Positions 25,969 through 35,808 are shown, counted from the first letter of the stretch. The stretch is 64,000 nt of DNA from Azophilus sp965116165 (GCA_965116165.1 OZ220484.1:1984001-2048000), one strand, 5' to 3'. The notes: generated from the sequence alone by a model not told the origin. Translations and numbers: made by a program.

Positions 25969-26139
25969 CCCGTTTCCGTCAATCCCGAAATCCTCCGCTG
26001 GGCGCGCGAGCGCGCCGGGGTCGCGCAGGAAGACTTGATGGAGAAGTTCAGAAAACTTCCCGAATGGGAAAGCGGTGACATCCAGCCCACGCTGAGGCCT
26101 TTGCCCGATGTCGAGTGTGCTGTAAAGGCGGTTGCGTAA
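25965..26139 (+). pseudogene. Remnant of an ImmA/IrrE- or XRE-type gene
   Basis: ATG 25965 overlaps the hsdS stop and begins MTRF, then the frame shifts. From 25978 a different frame reads VNPEILRWARERAGVAQEDL and KFRKLPEWESGDIQPTL, the N-terminus of the DUF955/ImmA-IrrE metallopeptidase family found in restriction loci. A loss of about two bases near 25977 explains the shift. Similarity ends after about 45 codons and the frame closes at 26139, overlapping the next start (TAATG). The gene is both frameshifted and truncated. Confidence 0.6.
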
Positions 26140-27875
26140 TGATCCAGGACGAAGACATCCGCCGCCAGCTCCGCTTGGGTGAGGACAGCCAGTGGGAATT
26201 CAAGCGGATCGAGTTCCGCGGCGACACGCCGACCAGCCCGCGCAGAGACGATTGGGCGGACGAACTGGGCGCGTTCGGCAACGCGGACGGCGGGATAATG
26301 CTCTGCGGGGTGTCCGACGACGGAACAATCCAGGGCATGTCGCGAGAACAGATGGCGGCGCTGGACTATCTTCTTGTGGAGGTCAGCACCGATGCCCTCG
26401 AGCCGCCGCTGCGCATCGGCGTCCACCACAGGGAACTGGATGGCAGAGCATTCCTGCTGGTCGCAGTCCCGCGCGGCGAAGCCCTGCATGAACGGAACGG
26501 GCAGGCATTCGTCCGGGTCGGTGCGACCAAGCGGCGCCTGCGCGGGGACGAAGGTCTGAGGTTGGCGCAGAATCGTGCGCAGAACCGCTACCTGTGGTTC
26601 GACAAGCAAATCGTTCCCGAAACCGGCTTCGAGACACTAAGCGAACGCCTGTGGGAGCCGCTGCTCAGCGTGACGGCGGCGGCGGACCCGCGGCGAGGAT
26701 TGCTGAATCTTCGCCTGCTGGCGCAGGATGAAGCGGGCGTGGATCGGGCCACCGTGGCCGGCATACTGCTTTGTACTCCTTCGCCGCAGGACTGGTTGAC
26801 GCAAGCGACCATCGCGGCGACGCATTATCGCGGATTGGATCGTGCCTCGGGCCAGTTGGACGCGCAGGAGATCGTCGGACCGCTCCCCGCGCAGATCGCG
26901 GACGCGGTCCAGTTCGTCGTTCGCAATATGCGCGTTTCCGCCCGCAAGACTCCGGAACGGGAAGACGTTTTCCAATACAGCAAAGCCGCCGTATTCGAGG
27001 CGGTGGTCAACGCGGTTGCGCACCGCGACTACTCCATGTCTTCCCGCAGGATCCGGCTATCCATGTTCAAGGACCGCCTGGAAATCGATTCGCCCGGCCA
27101 GCTTCCGAACGGCATGACCATCGAAGGCATGGAGGCCAGTCAGGCCACGCGCAACGAGGTGATCGCATCCGTGTTCGGGCGCCTCGCCGTCGCTAATGTG
27201 GCAGGTTCGGGTCATCGCAAGTACCTGATGGAACGCCGCGGGGATGGGGTATCGATTATCCGCGCGGAAACCCAGGAAGCTACCGGTTTGCAGCCGGAAT
27301 ACAGATTGGTTGAAGAATCGAGCCTGGTGCTCCGCATTCCTGCCGCCAAGCTGGAGCTTGTTCCTGCCGATGCGACAGTCACGGTGCATTGCGGAGGCGA
27401 GCCCCTCGTCGGCATCGAGGTTCTCGCGCTCTTTCCCAACAAGACCTGGGTCCGGGCGAAGACCGACGAAGCCGGCGATGCGGCCCTGAACCTTTACACG
27501 ACGAATTTGCCGATGACGATCTATGCTGCCGGGTCGGGGTATGCCGCCGGATTGGAACGAGCCTGGACCCCCAATCAGGGCGGCCTGCTGCTCGAACTTA
27601 AACCGCTCGAATCCGGCGGTGCCGCGATTTTCTCTCAAAGCACGGGACACCTTCCCGGCCTGCGCGGACGGCTGAACCCGATACGCGATACTTCCGACCG
27701 GACCTATCTGTACGCCGACAACATCGCCATCGACGAGGGACGTCAGCAACCCGTGTCGTTTCGGCCCGGCAAACCGATACGGCTGACGGACGCCCATGGC
27801 GCGGAATTGTCGATCACCATCGTGGACATCCTCGGCCGGTCCGCCCTGATCGAATACAGACCGTTTGAACCGTGA
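26139..27875 (+). CDS. AlbA_2 (Schlafen-like) and GHKL ATP-binding protein
   Basis: The start at 26139 overlaps the preceding stop (TAATG) and gives 578 residues. Residues about 5-140 are an AlbA_2-type domain: SQWEFKRIEF, ELGAFGNADGGIMLCGVSDD and GQAFVRVGATKRR. Residues about 280-380 are a degenerate GHKL ATPase: FEAVVNAVAHRDYS (N box) and LEIDSPGQLPNGM (G1-type). The C-terminal 170 residues are mostly beta and contain an Ig/transthyretin-like stretch (VHCGGEPLVGIEVLALFPN) that is not standard for this family. Its role in type I loci is not established. It overlaps the next small gene by 4 bp. Confidence 0.8.
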   Translation: MIQDEDIRRQLRLGEDSQWEFKRIEFRGDTPTSPRRDDWADELGAFGNADGGIMLCGVSDDGTIQGMSREQMAALDYLLVEVSTDALEPPLRIGVHHRELDGRAFLLVAVPRGEALHERNGQAFVRVGATKRRLRGDEGLRLAQNRAQNRYLWFDKQIVPETGFETLSERLWEPLLSVTAAADPRRGLLNLRLLAQDEAGVDRATVAGILLCTPSPQDWLTQATIAATHYRGLDRASGQLDAQEIVGPLPAQIADAVQFVVRNMRVSARKTPEREDVFQYSKAAVFEAVVNAVAHRDYSMSSRRIRLSMFKDRLEIDSPGQLPNGMTIEGMEASQATRNEVIASVFGRLAVANVAGSGHRKYLMERRGDGVSIIRAETQEATGLQPEYRLVEESSLVLRIPAAKLELVPADATVTVHCGGEPLVGIEVLALFPNKTWVRAKTDEAGDAALNLYTTNLPMTIYAAGSGYAAGLERAWTPNQGGLLLELKPLESGGAAIFSQSTGHLPGLRGRLNPIRDTSDRTYLYADNIAIDEGRQQPVSFRPGKPIRLTDAHGAELSITIVDILGRSALIEYRPFEP

Positions 27876-27988
27876 CAGTCGTCAATGCATTCATCCGGGC
27901 CAGGGGCCTGCGCCACATGACCCCGTACGAGATGCGCCGCCGCGAGCGCGCAAGATTCGTTTTGGGAAAGGGTAGAGTCGCAGCGTAA
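27872..27988 (+). CDS. 38-residue coupled small protein, unknown
   Basis: A GTG at 27872 overlaps the upstream stop (GTGA) and the TAA stop overlaps the hsdR start (TAATG). The product reads (M)TVVNAFIRARGLRHMTPYEM, RRRERARFVLGKGRVAA: short, very basic and helical. Coupling on both sides suggests it is translated, or it is a remnant that keeps ribosomes moving into hsdR. I do not recognise a family. Confidence 0.45.
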   Translation: MTVVNAFIRARGLRHMTPYEMRRRERARFVLGKGRVAA

Positions 27989-30798
27989 TGACCAGAATCA
28001 CCGAAAGCGAGGTCGAAGACGCGGCTCTCGCATGGCTTGCCGGACTGGGCTATACCGTGGTTTATGGGCCGGACATCGGCCCGGAGGGTCCGGCACCGGA
28101 GCGCGGCAGCTACGACGAGGTGCTGCTGACCGGTCGGCTCCGTGAGGCGCTTGTACGTCTCAACCCGAACCTATCCGCCGACACGCCAGAGGACATGCTG
28201 CGCAAGGTGCGGCAGGCGGAGACGCCCTCCCTCGTCGAGGAGAACCGCCGCCTGCACCGCTACCTGATCGAAGGTGTGCCGGTCGAGGTCGTCCGCGAGG
28301 ACGGCGGCATCGGCGGCGACGCCGCCCGGCTGATCGACTTCGACGACATCGAGGCCAACGACTGGCTGGCGGTGAACCAGTTAACGGTGATCGAAGGACA
28401 GCGCAACCGCCGGTCCGACATCGTGCTGTTCGTGAACGGTTTGCCCCTGGCCGTGATCGAGTTGAAGAACCCCGGCGACGAAAACGCCACGCTCGAAGGC
28501 GCGTTCAACCAGATTCAGACCTACAAAGACGACATACCTTCCCTGTTCCGCACCAACGCGGTGCTGATGACCTCGGACGGACTTCAGGCGCGCATGGGCT
28601 CGCTGACGGCCAGTCTCGAACGGTTCATGCCGTGGCGCACCGTGGACGGCGCCGCCATACCGACCGCAACGACCTCGACGACCAGTTGTTCGGCACGTTC
28701 TCCATGTGCCGCGACCTGCTCCGCCAGACCCCGCGGCAGGCCGACAGCCGGGAGGATCTGCGGCAGGTTCTGACGCGTCCGTCCGGCGGCGTCGTGTTCA
28801 CGACCATCCACAAGTTCGCGCCGGATTCCAGCGAGACCGAATACCCCGCCCTCTCCGACCGCCGCAACATCGTCGTGATCGCGGACGAGGCGCACCGCAG
28901 CCAGTACGGTTTCCGCGCCAGGGTGGCCCGCAAGACCGGAGAGATTTCCTACGGCTTCGCCAAGCACCTGCGCGACGCCCTGCCGAACGTTTCATTCATC
29001 GGCTTCACCGGCACGCCGATCGAAAAGGAGGATGTGAACACGCCTTCCGTTTTCGGCAATTACATCGACATCTACGATATCAATCGCGGCGTCGAAGACG
29101 GTGCGACCGTACCGATTTACTATGAGAGCCGCCTCGCCCGCATTAAGCTCGACGAAGACGAGAAGCCGACGCTCGACGACGAGGTCGCCGAACTGACCGA
29201 GGACGAGGCCGAAGGCGAACAGGAACGGCTCAAGAGACGATGGGCGAACGTCGAGGCCGTCGTCGGGACGGAGAAGGGTTGCCCGGGATCTGGTCGAGCA
29301 CTTCGAGCGCCGCGTCGCCGGCATGCACGGCAAGGCCATGATCGTCTGCATGAGCCGCCGCATCTGCGTTGCGCTCTACGGCGAGATCGTCAAGCTGCGC
29401 CCGGACTGGCACAGCGACGACGACGAAAGCGGCGTCATCAAGATCGTCATGACTGGCGCGGTGTCGGATCCGAAGGACTGGCAGCGGCACATCGGCGGCA
29501 AGGCCCGCCGGGAGCTGTTCGCCAAGCGGATCAAGGATGCGGACGACGCGCTCAAGCTGGTGATCGTGCGGGACATGTGGCTGACCGGCTTCGACGCGCC
29601 GAGCCTGCACACGATGTACATCGACAAGCCCATGCGGGGGCACGGGCTCATGCAGGCCATCGCCCGTGTCAACCGCGTATTCCGCGACAAGCCCGCCGGT
29701 CTGATCGTGGACTACATCGGCATCGCGCAGAACCTGAAATCCGCCCTCGGCCAGTACTCGCGCGACGACCGAAGACACGCCGGCATCGACGAGGCCGAAG
29801 CCGTCGCGGTGATGCGGGAAAAGTACGAGATCGTGAGCGCCATGTTCCACGGTTTCGACTACCGCAAGGAGCTTGCCGGGTCGCCGCAGGAACGGCTCGC
29901 AGCGATTGCTGGCGCCATCGAGTGGGTTCTCGACATGCAGCAACGCGAGTCGGCCAGGGAATCAACCGAAGAAGGCAAGAAACGCGCCCATCGCCGTTTC
30001 AACGACGCCGTGCTGGCGCTCTCCAGGGCGTTCGCGCTCGCGGCCGCCAGCGACGAAGCCCGGGAAATCCGCGATGACGTGGGCTTCTTCCAGACCGTCC
30101 GTGCGGCGCTCGCCAAAAGCGCGTCCGGCGCCGGTAAATCCTCCGCGGAGCGGGACTTGGCGGTTCAGCAGATCGTCAGCCGCGCCGTCGTCTCGACCGA
30201 TATCGTCGACATTCTCGAAGCCGCCGGACTGGATACGCCGGACATTTCCATCCTCTCCGACGAGTTCCTGGCCGAGATTCGCGGGATGGAGAAGAAGAAC
30301 CTCGCATTGGAGGCACTGCGCAAGCTCATCAACGGGGAGCTTCGCTCGCGAAGCCGGGTCAACGTCGTGCAGACCCGGGCCTTCTCCCGGAGGCTGGAGG
30401 AAGCGATCGCCCGTTACCACAGCAACGCCCTCACGACGGCCGAGGTTCTTCAGGAACTGATCGGGCTCGCCAAGGCCATCCGAGCGGCGCACCGGCGCGG
30501 CGCGGAGGAAGGACTCAGTCCCGAGGAAATCGCCTTCTACGACGCCCTGGCCCAGAACGAAAGCGCGGTCGAGGTGATGGGCAACGACCACCTTCGCGTC
30601 ATCGCCCTTGAACTGCTGAACGGGTTGAAAAGCAACGCCTCCGTGGACTGGCAGCACCGCGAGCCGGCACGCGCCCGGATGCGGGTTCTGGTCAAGCGCA
30701 TCCTGCGCAAGCACGGGTATCCGCCCGACCTCCGGGACGCCGCCGTTCAGACCGTTCTGCAACAGGCTGAAGTCCTATCGGCGAGGTGGGCCGCATGA
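27988..30798 (+). pseudogene. hsdR: Type I restriction endonuclease subunit HsdR, inactivated
   Basis: HsdR is the translocase and nuclease of type I systems. The N-terminal nuclease domain is present (SDIVLFVNGLPLAVIELKNP, the PD-(D/E)XK core). After MPWRTVDGA near 28650 the sequence jumps to TDRNDLDDQLFGTF in another frame, so roughly 115 residues including the Walker A motif are deleted. Motifs DEAHRSQYGF and GFTGTPI follow. Near 29276 a second shift occurs after VEAVVGTEK (GAGAAGGGTT where GAGAAGCGGGTT is expected, two bases short). The C-terminal helicase and helical domains are then intact to 30798. Loss of the ATP-binding loop means no restriction activity even with frameshift correction. 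Confidence 0.92.
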
Positions 30799-31180
30799 CC
30801 GCCAAAGCCTCATCTTGCAGGAGCAAAGCTAGCCCGCGAGTGGTTCGATCAAGCATCGTCCCCGTGCCAAGCAGCGGGAAAGTTGGTGAAACCGAGCGAA
30901 ATACAGGCTTCTGGCGGGGGATCCACTGAGGTGGTTCCGTCTTTTCGGACAGCCTGACGGCTCGGTTAAGGTGTATTCCGGTGGTCACTGTTCTTCCGCG
31001 CATGCAATAGGTGACATCGCCTGTCTTGATCCTGCAAGCGGCAGAACCGCTGAACTCGATCAATCTCTGAGCGTGTGGGGTGTCGAGGGATTCGGTGATC
31101 TGTTGGCGAATACCCTCAATGTCGAGACCCTTGATGCGCTCGAGGTATCGCACCACTACGTGATCCGAAATCTTAATCAT
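30692..31180 (-). CDS. Small protein paired with an XRE regulator; altered C-terminus
   Basis: ATG 31180 overlaps the stop of the upstream regulator (ATGA) and is preceded by GGAGGAG. The first 70 residues (MIKISDHVVVRYLERIKGLD, IEGIRQQI, VTYCMRGRTVTTGIH) look like a conserved small protein of unknown function. The remaining 90 are low-quality and run into the 3' end of hsdR on the other strand (107-bp overlap), so the original C-terminus was probably lost and replaced at the island boundary. Confidence 0.5.
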   Translation of the reverse strand: MIKISDHVVVRYLERIKGLDIEGIRQQITESLDTPHAQRLIEFSGSAACRIKTGDVTYCMRGRTVTTGIHLNRAVRLSEKTEPPQWIPRQKPVFRSVSPTFPLLGTGTMLDRTTRGLALLLQDEALAVMRPTSPIGLQPVAERSERRRPGGRADTRACAGCA

Positions 31181-32115
31181 CGGGACTCCTCCTCCGCAGC
31201 GGGATCGTTCGATGCGGAAAAGTCCGCAAAAACCTGATCGGCGACACTCTGCCTCTCTTCCCTAACCCGATCGATGACACTCTGCCACCTTTCCCTTTCT
31301 TCCCGGAGATCCCTGGTCTTATCGCTAACCTTGCTCTCCAGCCATTGGATGCGCGCTTTCGTTGCCTCCGATGAAAGCAGTTCTTCCGGCATCTTCGAGA
31401 GTTGAGCATCGCCGTAGGCCAGTGCCCACTTGGCGATTTCCGAACCTCCGGCAAGCTCCTTCAAATCGTTATTACAGACCTGATATGGCTCGGCACCCCA
31501 GATCGTGTCGAATCCAACCATTCCGGGCATATCTAGGGTCGAGCCGAAAAAGTCGACAACTCCCTCAATCCCCAGATCCTGGGCCAGCTTGCACAGGTAA
31601 TCCGCGAACGGCGTCACGGCGTTCAGGTGATCCTCGTGGAAAGCCACATATCCCCATTCGTCGTTCCTTACAACATCTCCGAGAAGGTCATGGCGTCTTA
31701 TGGATTCCTGCTCGGAGGCCACCCCCTGCTCCATCTTGGCCACATAGTTGGCGAAATAGAGTTGGCTCTTTTTGCCGAGCGCCGCTAATTGATCCATGGT
31801 CGCCTCGACCTCTTTCAGGCACTCCCGGCGCCAGGCCAGGCAGCCTTCCGCCATCAGCGTGAACAGCAGGGGCGCGAGTTCCACGATCTGTCTTCGAGAT
31901 ATACCGTAACGTTTGCCGACCAAGTCGAATGCGAGGCGCAGTTGGGGGGAGGCCCTCAACCCCATCTGGACATCCTGTCGCTCGGGGGCTTCAACATCGC
32001 CCGCGAGCGCCGCCTTGTCCACTTGCAGCACCTTGGCAATCTTGCGGATCGTGGTTGCCCGGATAGTAGGTGGCGGCGCCGATTCGAGCCGCGCTAAATA
32101 TTGAGGTCCGAATGT
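31177..32115 (-). pseudogene. 5'-truncated XRE-family regulator
   Basis: From 32115 downward the open frame reads TFGPQYLARLESAPPPTIRA and TTIRKIAKVLQVDKAAL, the second half of an XRE helix-turn-helix domain, then about 270 residues of helical sequence ending in a coiled coil (WLESKVSDKTRDLREERERW). The frame is closed by TGA at 32116-32118, which removes the first HTH helices and any normal start; a GTG at 32031 or an ATG further down could still start a shorter product. It is coupled to the small downstream gene. The type of host element it came from is unknown. Confidence 0.6.
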
Positions 32116-32315
32116 TCAGCGAAATTGACCATTCGGGTGTTGGTTGGGAGCCAACTTTCGAGCGTCGCCACGATTAACGGGAATTGCCGCAATCAAAATG
32201 CCTTGAGTGCGCCTGTCCCCGACATTCTCTTATAATCGCGGGGCGATGCGCCCCTCCGACAGGAATGCGGCGAACAGGCAGCGTTCCGGCGGGCACACCT
32301 TCCAAGCCTGATTAA
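32116..32315. other. Spacer between island and receptor gene
   Basis: No gene is supported. TATAAT at 32231-32236 could be a -10 box for rightward transcription, but no convincing -35 is seen at 16-18 bp. A GGGGCG/CGCCCC hairpin lies just after it. The MITE at 32316-32415 separates this from the receptor gene. Confidence 0.35.
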
Positions 32316-32415
32316 GGAACCTCTGATTAATTCTGTGATCTCGGCATCATGGTCAATAAAATCAATGATTTATGAGTATACTAATGTTGCTTCTATCGAC
32401 TTGTTCAGAGCTTCC
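32316..32415 (-). repeat. Family 1 MITE, copy C (inverted)
   Basis: This 100-bp element begins GGAACCTCTGATTAAT and ends TGTTCAGAGCTTCC, so it is inverted relative to copies A and B. It is flanked on both sides by TTAA (32312-32315 and 32416-32419), a clean 4-bp target duplication. It lies 28 bp upstream of the TonB-dependent receptor start and may influence its expression. Confidence 0.85.
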
Positions 32416-32443
32416 TTAACGCGGTAGTGAGTAGGAAAACGTA

Positions 32444-34762
32444 ATGATGGCTTTGGAGCGAATCGCCTACAGAACCCTTGGTCTATGCACCCTGGGGCTT
32501 GTCGGGACGATGAATTTGTCGGCGGCCGTCGCCGAGGCGGAGGAAGTCCGGTCGGATCGGGTTGTGCAGGAGGAACTGCGGGTTACGGCGCGCCGCCGCC
32601 AGGTTGCGATTGAGGAGGCGCCGATTGCGGTGTCGGTGCTGTCCGGCGAGGATTTCGACCGGTCCAATGTCGTCAAGCTCGATAATTTCAACGGTTACGT
32701 TCCAGGCCTCGTGGTGGCCAAGAACGACGGTGCCGGTCGCGTGGTGACCCTGCGCGGTATCGGTTGGGAGACCGCCCAGAACCTCGCCACCCAACCCAGT
32801 GTGCTGTCCTATATCGACGGCGTCTACCTGGCCAACCCCATCGCCATGGGTCTCGACCTCGGCGAGATCAAGCGCGTCGAGGTCTTCCGCGGCCCCCAGG
32901 GCACCGAGTTCGGCCAGGGCACCACGGGCGGGTCGATCAATGTGGTCACCAGGAAACCCCGGATTGGTGAAACCCAGGGCGAGGTCGGCCTCGGTTACGG
33001 AACCTACAGCACCCTGCGGGCGGGCGCGTCGCTCAATCTGCCGCTCGGCGACAGGGCGGCACTGCGGGCATCGCTACAGCGCTATAAACGCGACGGATTC
33101 GCGGAAATCGAGGGTGGCGAACTCGATAGCTATCACTTGGACGATGCGGATTCCATTGTTGGCAAGGTCGCCTTGCTGTGGGAGCCGGTCGATAACTTCT
33201 CGGTGCTTGCGCAGGCCTTCCTGCACGATTCGGACCAGCATGCCGCGGCTCAGAAGAACATCCAGGATCCCAACCCCAACCCCCGCGAACTGTCGCAGGA
33301 CTATCCCGGCATCTTCGCGTTGAGGAATTACAGCGCCTCGCTGATCATGGAGTGGGAACTGGGCATCGGTATCACCATCAAATCGCTGACCGGATGGCAG
33401 GAACTCAGGAAGGAGCAGACCGTCGACGGTGACCGGCTGACGGAGGAACTAACCGCCATCAGCCACCTTGGCTATTCCGTCGCCAATTGGGATGTCCTGC
33501 CCTTTTGGGACAACAACTCCGACGCGATCAGTCAGGAAATCAGCGTCGGCCAAACGGCCGATCGGTTCAGTTGGGTGATCGGCGGGTATTACCTCGACCA
33601 CGAGAACTTCAACGACTTTCTTGAGGCCACCGGTGCCGCACCGTTCTCGGCGTCGCCCGCCTCCCTGCCCAGGGAACAGCTCAATGCCGAGACCCTGCCC
33701 CCGTTCCAGTCCGACCTCAATTTCACCGAATACCGCACCGTAACGCGCACGGACTACGCCGCCTTCGGGCAGGGCACCGTCGATTTGAACGACCGGTTCG
33801 CCATTACCGCCGGGCTCCGCTATCAGGACGAAGACCAGCTTGATGTGGGTGGCGCCTTCTTCGGCGCCCGGCCGGACCGGACCACGAAGGATTCGAAGCT
33901 CACCTGGAAGGCCGGGGTCGACATCAGCCTTGCCGAGGGTGCCCTCATTTACGGCCTGGTGTCCACCGGCTGGAAAAACGGCGGCTCCAACAGCGGTGGT
34001 ACCTTCCTGCCCACGCGGTTCGAGCCCGAGGAGGTGTTGGCCTACGAGGTCGGCACCCGCAATACGCTGGCCGACGGTCGCCTGCGGCTCAACGTCACCG
34101 CCTTCTACTATGATCACGAACATCTGCAATTCACCTACGAGGATCCGACACCGTTCGCGAGCGGTACCTGGACCATTCCCAACCTGGAGGAATACGGCGT
34201 CGAGGGCGAGTTCAGTTGGCTAATGGCGGAGCACTGGCAACTCGACGGCATGCTGGCCTGGCAGGACGGCAGGGTGCAATCCGATGTATTGGCGCTGGAT
34301 GTGCAGGATTTCCGCAATGCCCTGGTGCCCTTCCAGTTGGGTCTCTTTACCCCCAACTCGGTGGAGACCCGCATCGGCATGGCCAATGCCAACAACCTGA
34401 AGGGCAACAAACCGCCGAAGCTGGTGATGTTGATGGCGCGCTTGGCGTTGTCGAACACCCAAACGTTGGGCAACGGGTCGACGCTCGCCTCGCGCTTGGA
34501 ATGGGTGCATCGCGGCGAGTTCCAGGCGCGCGTGTTCAATCATCCCGAGGTGGATCGGGTGCCGAGCTACAACATCGTGAACCTCCACGTCCAATACGAC
34601 TTTGCCAGCGCGCCGCTAAGCCTCGCCCTGAGCGCGACCAACCTTTTCGACAGGGATGGCGTCAACAATGTGTTCACCAATCCCTATGGGCTCTGGACGA
34701 CCAGCCATGAGCTGATCCCGCCGCGCGAGGTGGTCGCCTCGGTGAAATATTGGTTCGACTGA
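32444..34762 (+). CDS. TonB-dependent outer-membrane receptor
   Basis: The 772-residue protein imports an unknown ligand across the outer membrane using TonB energy. It has an N-terminal signal peptide (about residues 1-31), a TonB-box-like EELRVTA near 43-49, a plug domain (IAVSVLSGEDF, VTLRGIG, YIDGVYLANP, RVEVFRGPQGTEFGQGTTGG, then INVVTRKP) and a long beta barrel ending SVKYWFD with the expected C-terminal aromatic. Substrate cannot be read from sequence. The VOC gene 3 bp downstream is probably in the same transcript. Confidence 0.93.
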   Translation: MMALERIAYRTLGLCTLGLVGTMNLSAAVAEAEEVRSDRVVQEELRVTARRRQVAIEEAPIAVSVLSGEDFDRSNVVKLDNFNGYVPGLVVAKNDGAGRVVTLRGIGWETAQNLATQPSVLSYIDGVYLANPIAMGLDLGEIKRVEVFRGPQGTEFGQGTTGGSINVVTRKPRIGETQGEVGLGYGTYSTLRAGASLNLPLGDRAALRASLQRYKRDGFAEIEGGELDSYHLDDADSIVGKVALLWEPVDNFSVLAQAFLHDSDQHAAAQKNIQDPNPNPRELSQDYPGIFALRNYSASLIMEWELGIGITIKSLTGWQELRKEQTVDGDRLTEELTAISHLGYSVANWDVLPFWDNNSDAISQEISVGQTADRFSWVIGGYYLDHENFNDFLEATGAAPFSASPASLPREQLNAETLPPFQSDLNFTEYRTVTRTDYAAFGQGTVDLNDRFAITAGLRYQDEDQLDVGGAFFGARPDRTTKDSKLTWKAGVDISLAEGALIYGLVSTGWKNGGSNSGGTFLPTRFEPEEVLAYEVGTRNTLADGRLRLNVTAFYYDHEHLQFTYEDPTPFASGTWTIPNLEEYGVEGEFSWLMAEHWQLDGMLAWQDGRVQSDVLALDVQDFRNALVPFQLGLFTPNSVETRIGMANANNLKGNKPPKLVMLMARLALSNTQTLGNGSTLASRLEWVHRGEFQARVFNHPEVDRVPSYNIVNLHVQYDFASAPLSLALSATNLFDRDGVNNVFTNPYGLWTTSHELIPPREVVASVKYWFD

Positions 34763-34765
34763 CCG

Positions 34766-35263
34766 ATGAGCGCCGAGCGACCCCATCATCGCCTGCGGCC
34801 GCAACGGCCAACCTGGACGCACCTTGCGCTGCACGTTAAAGACATCGAACGGGCCATCGCCTGGTACGAGGAATTCACCCATCTGCGGGTGCTGGATCGG
34901 ATAGAGGACGAAGATGGATACAATGTCTGGCTTGGAGACGAATCCGAGGCGCACCACCCCTTCATTCTGGTGTTGGGCCAGTTCTTCGAGGGGCACGATC
35001 CCTTCGCCCCGGCCGAGCATCCGGCACTGGGGCCGTTCGCCCATATCGGCATTGAGGTTCCCGAGAAACGGATGGTCGACGAAATTGCCGCTAGGGCGAG
35101 GGAAGCCGGGTGTCTGGCGTTCGGCCCCGTGCAAATGCCGAAGCGCATCGGCTACATTTGCTTTCTGCGCGACCCGGAAGGCAATACGGTGGAGTTTTCC
35201 TATGATCAGGGGGTCTACGAGAAGGCCCGGGAAATCTGGGGCGGGCCGTCCGGGGTGAGCTGA
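34766..35263 (+). CDS. VOC-fold protein (glyoxalase/dioxygenase superfamily)
   Basis: The 165-residue protein has the paired beta-alpha-beta pattern of vicinal-oxygen-chelate enzymes: WTHLALHVKDIERAIAWYEE with a first candidate metal His, FAHIGIEVPEKRMVDEI with a second His, and YICFLRDPEGNTVEFSYD with the metal Glu. Its substrate is not evident. Being 3 bp downstream of the receptor gene suggests a shared function, for example modifying the imported compound; that is inference. Confidence 0.85.
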   Translation: MSAERPHHRLRPQRPTWTHLALHVKDIERAIAWYEEFTHLRVLDRIEDEDGYNVWLGDESEAHHPFILVLGQFFEGHDPFAPAEHPALGPFAHIGIEVPEKRMVDEIAARAREAGCLAFGPVQMPKRIGYICFLRDPEGNTVEFSYDQGVYEKAREIWGGPSGVS

Positions 35264-35472
35264 GGCACTCGCCTTGCCCCTGATCCGACCGTCCGGGCGC
35301 CGCCGCGAGCCCGACCAAGGCGCAAATGATCTATTTGGGACTTATATAAATAAGTTGACATGCCACTATATATTGAGTCTTTAGAAGCAGAAAACCACCA
35401 CATGTTGGATTCTGTCAACTAATCGATATGGTTCCCATCAATTTCGCCCGGTATTCAGACTCAAACGAATAA

Positions 35473-35571
35473 GGAAGGTCTGAACAATTCGATAGAGCAG
35501 CATTTATCTACTCGTAAGCTATTGATTTTATTAAATCGGATGCCCCGACTACAGAATTAATCAGAGGTTCC
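35473..35571 (+). repeat. Family 1 MITE, copy B
   Basis: This 99-bp element begins GGAAGGTCTGAACAATTCG and ends AATTAATCAGAGGTTCC, with ATAA on both sides (35469-35472 and 35572-35575) as target duplication. It is nearly identical to copy A in the atp operon. The rest of the interval 35264-35808 holds no supported gene; TTGACA at 35355 lacks a good -10 partner. Confidence 0.88.
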
Positions 35572-35808
35572 ATAATAATTACGCATCGTTGGCGGGAATT
35601 GCTGGTGCCGCGCAATTCACGTTGAATGCGCCTGATCGCATGCGTATAATCCGCGCCGCTTTCGGCCCTCTTTGACTCGTTTTCCGCGTGGCTTGTCCCG
35701 TTTGCGCACGGGAATGGGGCGGCGAGCGGCCTAGGATTGCGCTCTGACCCGCGCTTCCCTGCTTGTTCGTCCGAGGCATTGGGGTTGTTGGTGCTTAAAA
35801 GCGCTGGA

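Noticed and set aside
35355..35380. Promoter with TTGACA
   Set aside because: No acceptable -10 box at 16-18 bp and no gene starts within the next 400 bp on that strand apart from the MITE region.
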